In this document: piece after piece, positions 7,323-12,246 of the stretch
Layout of the letters: each line of letters starts with the position of its first letter
Numbering within the stretch: position 1 is the first letter of the stretch
NCBI GenBank assembly: GCA_902772715.1
Contig: CACYBT010000148.1
Coordinates: forward strand, 1-12,246
Direction: 5' to 3'
Length of the DNA stretch: 12,246 nucleotides
From: an uncultured Succinivibrio sp.
GTDB taxonomy: Bacteria > Pseudomonadota > Gammaproteobacteria > Enterobacterales > Succinivibrionaceae
The notes under the pieces: generated by a model
What the model saw: only the letters and a program-made list of their open reading frames with translations
What the model was told of the DNA's origin: nothing
Databases searched by the model: none
Program-made: the position numbers and the translations under genes

Positions 7323-8360
7323 ATGGGATTACGAGAGAAAGGAAAAACGGCTGGAGTCAAATTCAGCTATATCGGTTCTTTTTTTGGGTTCTTGATAGGA
7401 CTTGTACTATCGTACATCTGTTCGCATTTCCTGCTGGTCTTGATTACGCCACTTGCAGGCTATTTTTTATACGACAGACCTAAATATGCTCAGAAGGTAG
7501 ACAAGGTTTTAACAGAAAAAAAACGTCAGGAAGAGCAGGCTTTGCAGGAGCAGGAAGAGGCTAGACTTAAAGAGGAAAAGAAGGTTCAGCGCCAGATTAA
7601 AGCGGTGCAGAAAAAGAATCGTGAGAATAAAGCGTCATTATATGAAAACATTTATACTGTAGCCGGTTATATTCTCGCAAATGTTGAAGATTTGGAGGTT
7701 TATGTTGAGAATGCCGAAGATGTCATTGCACATTTTAAGGCCTCCAAAGAGGAAAGAGTACTGGCGGTCGAAGCCTTTAATATGGCTTTAAATCCTGAAT
7801 TTAACGTAGATGAGTTTATTGCGGACTATCTGCTGTACATTGGCAAGAATCGTGACTATATCAGCTATGTTTTAAACTATGCGCTGATGATTGCCACCTA
7901 TGAGGATAACATTCTTGATGAGGTCAGGGAACGCCTAAACTACATCGGTAAGGCTTTGGGCGCCTCGCAGGCTGCTTTAAAGAGACTCTTTAAGTCAAAT
8001 GGTGCTGAGGCCCGTTTTGCCAGGGATTTTGAAAATGAGCAGTATGAGAGGTTATCAGGAGGCGGCTCATCTGCAAAATCATCAGGCAAAGGTAAAGGCA
8101 GAAGAAGTTCTGGTAATGCCAATAGCGGTGCTAAACGGGGATCTAAAACCCAAGAAGCCCTGGAAATTCTGCAGTTAACTTCAAAGGCTACTTTGGATGA
8201 TATCAAGAAAGCCTATAAGAAAATGATGCTTAAATATCATCCTGACAGATTGGCGGCACAGAATCTTTCTGAGGATATGGTTGCTATTTATACAGATAAG
8301 GCCAAGGCAATTCAAGGTGCATTTGATTATCTAAAGAAATTATACAGTGATTATACATAG
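7323..8360 (+). CDS. DjlA-like membrane-anchored TerB/J-domain co-chaperone, divergent paralog with coiled coil
   Basis: The protein has 345 residues. In order there are a long hydrophobic N-terminal segment (about 16-50, glycine-rich, probably one or a hairpin of two membrane passes), a strongly charged Glu/Lys/Gln helix likely to be a coiled coil (about 53-105), a TerB-like helical domain (about 106-225), a Gly/Ser/Lys-rich basic linker (about 244-275) and a C-terminal J-domain (about 276-345) with an intact HPD at 306-308. By family knowledge the HPD loop stimulates the DnaK ATPase at the inner membrane. E. coli DjlA has 271 residues and no such coiled coil. Its J-domain closely resembles that of the next gene, while the TerB part is far less alike. 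Its start follows murU by 16 bases with a weak AAGAA ribosome site. It is likely a duplicated djlA that diverged; its substrate is unknown. Confidence 0.8.
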   Translation: MGLREKGKTAGVKFSYIGSFFGFLIGLVLSYICSHFLLVLITPLAGYFLYDRPKYAQKVDKVLTEKKRQEEQALQEQEEARLKEEKKVQRQIKAVQKKNRENKASLYENIYTVAGYILANVEDLEVYVENAEDVIAHFKASKEERVLAVEAFNMALNPEFNVDEFIADYLLYIGKNRDYISYVLNYALMIATYEDNILDEVRERLNYIGKALGASQAALKRLFKSNGAEARFARDFENEQYERLSGGGSSAKSSGKGKGRRSSGNANSGAKRGSKTQEALEILQLTSKATLDDIKKAYKKMMLKYHPDRLAAQNLSEDMVAIYTDKAKAIQGAFDYLKKLYSDYT

Positions 8361-8367
8361 GTAATGT

Positions 8368-9279
8368 ATGGGCAAGTTTAAAGGTACGCTAGTCGGTTTT
8401 GTGCTGGGTTTTTTATTTCTAAAGGGAATGTTAAGTGCTCTGTTGTTTGCACTCATAGGATTCTTTATTTTTGATAAACCCGCACTTAAAAGAAGATTGC
8501 AGAATGATGCTGCGGTAAGAGAGTTTACGCATAACGCCAATTACAATGCATCTTTGGTAAGAGTCACCTTTGAACTTATGGGATATGTGGCTCGGGGGGC
8601 CGGTAGGATCAATGAGGAGCACATTGAGAAAGCCAACCAGATCATGAATCTGATGTCGCTTAATCAGCAAATGCGCAAACTTGCCATTGATGCTTTTACC
8701 AGAGGTAAAAACGATGGTTTTGCAGTACATGAAACCACCGATGAAATAAAAAGGCTCACTGGTGATAATTTCGGTTTTATCTCCTTTATTCTAGAGATCC
8801 AGGTTCAGTTAGCCTTAAGTGACGGGGTGCTTTCGGACGAGGAGTATCATCGTCTCATGCAGATTGCCACCCTGCTTGGTGCCTCCCGTGACTCTATGGA
8901 ACGTTTTATCAGTGCCCGTTATGCTGAAATGCAGTTTGAAAGCGGCCGGGGCTCTTATAGTTACGAAAATTCCTACAATCGCAGTGATTACAGTTATGAG
9001 AAAGGGGATAGTTATGAGAATTCCTACTCTAATAACGGCTATTCTGCAAACGGTTATGCTGGAAAATCCAAACTGGAGTCAGCCTATGAAGTTCTAGGCG
9101 TAGACGCTAATACCTCAGCACCGGACATTAAAAAGGCCTACAAGCGGCTGATGTTAAAATATCATCCTGATAAACTGGCGGCTCAGGGACTCACTAAGGA
9201 AATGATCAGTCTTTATACTGAGAAGGCTAAGGATATACAGGCCGCCTTTGAGCTGATCAAGAAAGAAAAAAATCTCTAG
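8368..9279 (+). CDS. djlA: DjlA-type membrane-anchored DnaJ co-chaperone
   Basis: DjlA is an inner-membrane J-protein that works with DnaK; in E. coli overexpression affects Rcs envelope-stress signalling. The 303-residue protein has a glycine-spaced N-terminal membrane segment (about 6-34; Gly at 6, 10, 14 and 20) of the kind that mediates DjlA dimerisation. Next comes a TerB domain (about 55-185) with close resemblance to E. coli DjlA (FELMGYV, FILEIQVQLALSDG, TLLGASRD). A Ser/Tyr/Asn-rich linker (about 191-233) and a J-domain (236-303) with HPD at 266-268 follow; KLAAQGLTKEM matches the DjlA-specific stretch after HPD. It lies 7 bases behind its paralog. ATG at 8364 is out of frame; the ATG at 8368 is the start, with TAGG just upstream. 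It is the last gene of the long run. Confidence 0.92.
   Translation: MGKFKGTLVGFVLGFLFLKGMLSALLFALIGFFIFDKPALKRRLQNDAAVREFTHNANYNASLVRVTFELMGYVARGAGRINEEHIEKANQIMNLMSLNQQMRKLAIDAFTRGKNDGFAVHETTDEIKRLTGDNFGFISFILEIQVQLALSDGVLSDEEYHRLMQIATLLGASRDSMERFISARYAEMQFESGRGSYSYENSYNRSDYSYEKGDSYENSYSNNGYSANGYAGKSKLESAYEVLGVDANTSAPDIKKAYKRLMLKYHPDKLAAQGLTKEMISLYTEKAKDIQAAFELIKKEKNL
8959..9027 (+). repeat. imperfect direct repeats encoding the SYENSY linker
   Basis: An 18-base unit at 8959-8976 (AGTTACGAAAATTCCTAC) recurs at 9010-9027 with two synonymous differences. A third, partial copy begins at 8992 (AGTTATGAGAA). The full copies are 51 bases (17 codons) apart. They encode Ser-Tyr-Glu-Asn-Ser-Tyr in the DjlA linker, consistent with expansion by local duplication. 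Confidence 0.7.
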
Positions 9280-9298
9280 TAGCCTGAGATTAAAGTCA

Positions 9299-9329
9299 AT
9301 TTCCTGTCATACCGAGGAGTGAAGGAAAT
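9299..9329. repeat. 7-17-7 inverted repeat upstream of flrB
   Basis: ATTTCCT (9299-9305) and AGGAAAT (9323-9329) are perfect reverse complements separated by 17 bases. No T run follows on the plus strand, so it does not look like a terminator. Its position, about 60-90 bases before the expected flrB transcription start, would suit an activator site, but a chance occurrence in AT-rich DNA is possible. Confidence 0.35.
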
Positions 9330-9360
9330 AACTTGCTGAATTTAAAGCATAAATATTATA

Positions 9361-9376
9361 TGGCATAAAACTTGAA
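9361..9376 (+). promoter_or_regulatory. candidate sigma-54 (RpoN) promoter for flrB-flrC
   Basis: TGGCA at 9361-9365 provides the -24 element with GG at 9362-9363. Exactly 10 bases later lies TTGAA, with GA at 9374-9375 where the consensus has GC. Spacing and the TGGCA/TTG cores fit; the -12 C is replaced by A, which weakens the match. Transcription would start near 9387, leaving about 20 bases before the flrB ATG and just including its ribosome binding site. In Vibrio the flrBC operon is RpoN-dependent, so the site is expected by analogy. Confidence 0.4.
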
Positions 9377-9393
9377 TGTCCCAAAGAAAAAAT

Positions 9394-9400
9394 GGGGGAA
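9394..9400 (+). promoter_or_regulatory. ribosome binding site that decides the flrB start
   Basis: GGGGGAA lies 7 bases before the ATG at 9408. The alternative upstream TTG at 9372 has no Shine-Dalgarno and would fall inside the candidate RpoN promoter, so the ATG is preferred. Confidence 0.7.
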
Positions 9401-9407
9401 CGATTTT

Positions 9408-10439
9408 ATGTCCGATTTACATTCAAGTTTTAATGAATATCAAGAAATCTTTGAAAAGGTACCTTCTGCAATCATTGTTCTAGATGAGAGAGGCACTGTT
9501 GCCAAGGCCAATCACTCGGCTCTTTGCATGCTGGGGATCAGCGATTTGGTTGGTAGAAAATGGTATGAGGTTATCAATGCGGTATTTCGTCCTCAAAAAG
9601 ATGACGGTCAGGAAATTTCCACCGTGGATGGCAAAAAACTTCAGGTGTCTACCACTCCTTTATCGCACGGACAGCTGGTGCAGATGACGGATCAGACCGC
9701 TACTCGTCAGTTAACTGACAAAGTAAACCATATGGAAAGGCTGTCATCGTTAGGAAGAATGGCCGCTTCGCTTGCTCATCAGATACGAACCCCTTTAAGT
9801 GCTGCGATTCTCTATGCAGCAAATCTTGGTAATGCAAATCTTCCTGCAACAGCGCGCAGTACTTTTCAGAAGAAACTGATGTCACGTCTGCAAGCATTAG
9901 AGTCACAGGTCAGTGATATTCTGATGTATGCCCGTTCTGGTGAGCAGAGTGTTAAAGCCCTGGATGCCGTAGATATTGTTGAGGATGTCTCTGCAAGTGT
10001 GGTTTCTGTGGTTGAACGTAACGGAGCGCAATTAACTACGGATATCGGACCAAGACCGATGAGAATTTTAGGAAATGTCACGGCCTTGAATGGGGCAATT
10101 ACAAATTTAGTGACAAATGCTATTGAAGCTGGTGCAAAAAAAGTTAATATTAGATTAGATGCTGATGATAAGAATATTATGATTAGCGTAAAAAATAACG
10201 GACCTCAAATCAGCAAGGAAACCCAAAGAAAGATTTTTGAACCTTTCTTCACCACCAAGAGCAATGGTACGGGACTTGGACTGGCTGTGGTAATGGCTGT
10301 GGCCAAGGTGCACCAGGGTAAGGTTGAACTTACATCAGATGAAGAAGAGACGGTGTTTACCCTTCTTATTCCAAAATATACTGGGGATCTTGAACCTTCC
10401 AGCAGTAATATTGCAGGTCCACAGAAAAATGTAGCCTAA
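9408..10439 (+). CDS. flrB: cytoplasmic sensor histidine kinase, FlrB/FleS type
   Basis: In Vibrio and Pseudomonas, FlrB/FleS phosphorylates FlrC/FleR to turn on mid-to-late flagellar genes. This 343-residue protein has no membrane segment. An N-terminal PAS-like domain spans about 10-95. The H box SLAHQIRTPLSAA follows, with the phospho-accepting His124, a hallmark sequence of the FlrB/FleS group. The HATPase domain has an N box (NLVTNAIEAGA, 233-243, Asn237), IFEPFFTTK (276-284) and G2 box NGTGLGL (286-292). The G1 box reads NNGPQ (263-267) where the consensus is D-x-G-x-G, so Asp is replaced by Asn and the last Gly by Gln. The gene is followed 13 bases later by flrC. The function is inferred from homology to FlrB; a role outside flagella cannot be excluded because no flagellar gene lies nearby. 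Confidence 0.82.
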   Translation: MSDLHSSFNEYQEIFEKVPSAIIVLDERGTVAKANHSALCMLGISDLVGRKWYEVINAVFRPQKDDGQEISTVDGKKLQVSTTPLSHGQLVQMTDQTATRQLTDKVNHMERLSSLGRMAASLAHQIRTPLSAAILYAANLGNANLPATARSTFQKKLMSRLQALESQVSDILMYARSGEQSVKALDAVDIVEDVSASVVSVVERNGAQLTTDIGPRPMRILGNVTALNGAITNLVTNAIEAGAKKVNIRLDADDKNIMISVKNNGPQISKETQRKIFEPFFTTKSNGTGLGLAVVMAVAKVHQGKVELTSDEEETVFTLLIPKYTGDLEPSSSNIAGPQKNVA

Positions 10440-10452
10440 AATAGGGAAGTTA

Positions 10453-11871
10453 ATGAGCAATAGTCAAATTCTTGTAGTTGATGATGATGGTGAATTAAGA
10501 GAAGCCATTGTAGATACTTTAATGCTGACTGGATATGTTTGTGTGGAGGCCTCAAATGGGGAGGAGGCCTTGCAGATCTTAGCCAAAAATAAAATTGATA
10601 TGGTTATTTCTGACATTCAGATGGGGGGTATGGATGGACATACTCTCATGAATAACATTCATGAAAAATATCCGCAGTTACCGGTGCTGTTAATGACAGC
10701 CTATGCCAATATCAACGGTGCGGTTAAGGCTATGCGAGATGGGGCCATAGATTATCTTAGTAAGCCTTTTGCCCCGGAAGTGCTTCTAAATCAGGTCTCA
10801 AGATATGTACCTGTCAGTAAATCCGTGGGCGGAGAGCCTGTTTATGCTGATCCTTCCACGAAGGAGCTTTTGGCGCTGGCAGCAAAAGTGGCCTCATCAG
10901 ATGCTACGGTTATGGTGACAGGACCTTCGGGTTCTGGAAAGGAAGTACTATCCCGTTATATTCACGATAAATCCAATCGTGCTGCAGGACCTTTTGTGGC
11001 TATAAACTGTGCGGCCATCCCAGACTCTATGCTTGAATCTACCCTGTTTGGCTATGAAAAGGGCGCTTTTACCGGAGCGGTGCAGGCCTGTCCTGGTAAA
11101 TTTGAACAGGCACAGGGTGGAACAATCCTTTTAGATGAAATTACGGAAATGGATCTGTCTTTGCAGGCTAAATTACTACGTGTGCTGCAGGAAAAGGAAG
11201 TTGAAAGGTTAGGCTCGCGCAAAACTATTGCTCTTGACGTGAGAGTAATTGCGACATCAAATCGGGATTTAAAGCAGGCTGTGGCGGAGAAGAAATTTCG
11301 CGAAGATCTGTATTATCGTTTAAACGTGTTTCCACTTAAATGGTTACCTTTGGCAAAAAGACCAAAGGATATTCTGCCTATTGCTAAATTCCTGTTGTCA
11401 AAACATGCTAAAGAAACATCTGTTGCTATACCAAGTCTTGAAAAGGATGCTGAAATGAAATTACTATCCTATGCCTGGCCTGGCAATGTGCGTGAACTTG
11501 ATAATGTTATGCAGCGAGCCTTGATTTTGGCTAATAATGGCAAAGTAGATGCAGCATGCATTATTCTTGATGAGGCTTCATTGGAACAATCTCTGTTAAA
11601 TACAGATCCTGAAAGTGAAGGATTAAGTCCAAGTTTAGATCTTGAACAGGAGCAGAGGTCTGATTTACCTGATGATGCGGTAAGAAATCAGAAAATTCCC
11701 AATGATTTAGGTGGTGAGTTAAAGCAGCAGGAATATCAGATCATTTTAGATGCTTTAATTGAATACAGAGGCTCACGACAGGAAGTTTCAGAAAAATTAG
11801 GAATATCACCTCGTACGCTGCGTTACAAAATTGCCAAAATGCGTGAATTGGGGATGATTATTCCAGGATAG
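10453..11871 (+). CDS. flrC: sigma-54-dependent response regulator, FlrC/FleR type
   Basis: FlrC is an NtrC-family activator that remodels RNA polymerase-sigma-54 at enhancer-controlled promoters, classically flagellar class III genes. The 472 residues comprise a receiver domain (1-120; acidic pocket DDD at 10-12, phosphorylated Asp54, Thr82, Lys104), an AAA+ domain with Walker A GPSGSGKE (157-164), the sigma-54-contacting GAFTGA loop (204-209), Walker B ILLDE (225-229) and arginine-rich FREDLYYR (282-289), then WPGNVREL (342-349, sensor II). An acidic linker (about 370-420) leads to a Fis-type helix-turn-helix (about 422-470, EKLGISPRTLRYKI). The stretch QACPGKFEQAQGGT is highly FlrC-like. 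AGGGAAG lies just before the ATG. All residues needed for phosphorylation and ATP use are present. It is co-transcribed with flrB. Confidence 0.87.
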   Translation: MSNSQILVVDDDGELREAIVDTLMLTGYVCVEASNGEEALQILAKNKIDMVISDIQMGGMDGHTLMNNIHEKYPQLPVLLMTAYANINGAVKAMRDGAIDYLSKPFAPEVLLNQVSRYVPVSKSVGGEPVYADPSTKELLALAAKVASSDATVMVTGPSGSGKEVLSRYIHDKSNRAAGPFVAINCAAIPDSMLESTLFGYEKGAFTGAVQACPGKFEQAQGGTILLDEITEMDLSLQAKLLRVLQEKEVERLGSRKTIALDVRVIATSNRDLKQAVAEKKFREDLYYRLNVFPLKWLPLAKRPKDILPIAKFLLSKHAKETSVAIPSLEKDAEMKLLSYAWPGNVRELDNVMQRALILANNGKVDAACIILDEASLEQSLLNTDPESEGLSPSLDLEQEQRSDLPDDAVRNQKIPNDLGGELKQQEYQIILDALIEYRGSRQEVSEKLGISPRTLRYKIAKMRELGMIIPG

Positions 11872-11900
11872 TGTCAGTTTCATTTTAGATCTTTTTCATA

Positions 11901-12246
11901 ATGGCATCTCCTATTAAAGTTCCGGCATTACAGCGAGCCTTAAATATTCTTGAGGTCTTGCAGAAACATCGTCGCTGTAGCATATCTGAAATTATCGCGA
12001 TTACGGGCCTGCCACGCAGTTCTGTATATGTGCTGATTGAGGATATGCTTCGTCTTAAACTGATTCGGCAGAATTCAGATAAAACTATTCAGTTATGGCT
12101 CAAACTAGTGTCTTTAGGCAATGCTGCCTCAGAAAATCTCGATCTTAAAGATCTGATTACGCCTTATCTTGAAAAACTGATCTTGCAGACGGAATCTCTT
12201 GCAGTGCATTTTGGCATTATGGATGATACTAAGGCTTATTATGTGG
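11901..12246 (+). CDS. IclR-family transcriptional regulator, N-terminal part
   Basis: Only the first 115 codons are in the window; the frame is still open at the right edge. IclR proteins bind DNA as dimers or tetramers and sense small carbon metabolites through a C-terminal domain. The sequence shows the family layout: VPALQRALNILEVL (7-20) leads into a winged helix-turn-helix (about 26-60; recognition helix around RSSVYVLIEDMLRL). A linker helix (LITPYLEKLILQTESLAVHFGIMDD) then begins the effector domain. Family members usually have about 250 residues, so more than half is missing. The ATG is the first possible start after an in-frame TAG at 11886-11888, and no clear ribosome binding site precedes it. 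It follows flrC by 29 bases without a visible terminator, so read-through is possible. The regulon cannot be told from this fragment. Confidence 0.85.
   Translation, partial: MASPIKVPALQRALNILEVLQKHRRCSISEIIAITGLPRSSVYVLIEDMLRLKLIRQNSDKTIQLWLKLVSLGNAASENLDLKDLITPYLEKLILQTESLAVHFGIMDDTKAYYV

Noticed and set aside
7940..8730. Minus-strand open frames across the two djlA genes
   Set aside because: They are opposite clear J-protein coding sequence, have odd Leu/Pro-rich composition and no ribosome sites.
9271..9291. AATCTC/GAGATT hairpin at the end of djlA as a terminator for the long operon
   Set aside because: The T run lies on the wrong side: only minus-strand RNA would have a stem followed by U residues, and no minus-strand gene ends here. 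The stem is six pairs and mostly A/T. On the plus strand no U tract follows.
9324..9337. A second sigma-54-like site, GG...TTGCT, upstream of flrB
   Set aside because: It has the consensus GC at -12, but the GG-to-GC spacing is 9 rather than 10 and TGGC is absent. The site at 9361 has better spacing and -24 element.
9372..9407. TTG at 9372 as the flrB start (12 extra residues)
   Set aside because: No Shine-Dalgarno precedes it, while GGGGGAA lies 7 bases before the ATG at 9408.

Overview
The window looks like chromosomal DNA from a gammaproteobacterium outside the Enterobacterales. The evidence is an RF2 gene with the classical +1 frameshift site, a prfB-lysS pair, DjlA-type membrane J-proteins, an AmgK/MurU peptidoglycan-salvage pair, and a sensor/sigma-54 activator pair most like FlrB/FlrC of Vibrio and Aeromonas. 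An anaerobic relative of Aeromonadales, such as Succinivibrionaceae, would fit, but that placement is inference from gene content. The base composition leans AT by eye. No tRNA, rRNA, CRISPR array, insertion sequence or prophage gene is visible.

Layout: a possible C-terminal remnant of a plus-strand gene sits at the left edge. It is convergent with nadC (quinolinate phosphoribosyltransferase, NAD synthesis), the only confident minus-strand gene. An AT-rich gap of about 0.4 kb holds palindromes and a strong extended -10 promoter. From there a tightly packed plus-strand run continues for 7.9 kb: prfB, lysS, dapA, trmB, amgK, murU and two tandem djlA-type genes. The spacers are 23, 24, 2, -8, -1, 16 and 7 bases, so this is probably one operon or a set of overlapping transcripts. 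A 128-base gap with a sigma-54-like element and a dyad then precedes flrB-flrC, and an IclR-family regulator runs off the right edge.

How the genes fit together: the long run mixes translation (RF2, lysyl-tRNA synthetase, tRNA m7G46 methylation) with supply of cell-wall precursors. DapA starts lysine/diaminopimelate synthesis, and AmgK and MurU turn recycled N-acetylmuramic acid into UDP-MurNAc. The two DjlA-type proteins should recruit DnaK at the inner membrane. FlrB would phosphorylate FlrC, which activates RpoN-dependent promoters, classically mid-to-late flagellar genes, although no other flagellar gene is visible here.

Most of the window is well-known housekeeping content. The points that most deserve a second look are the tandem, asymmetrically diverged DjlA paralogs with very different linkers, several active-site substitutions in NadC, the altered ATP-binding G1 box of FlrB, and the putative sigma-54 promoter with an upstream dyad in front of an flrBC pair that lacks its usual neighbours. 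I did not find a clearly new system.
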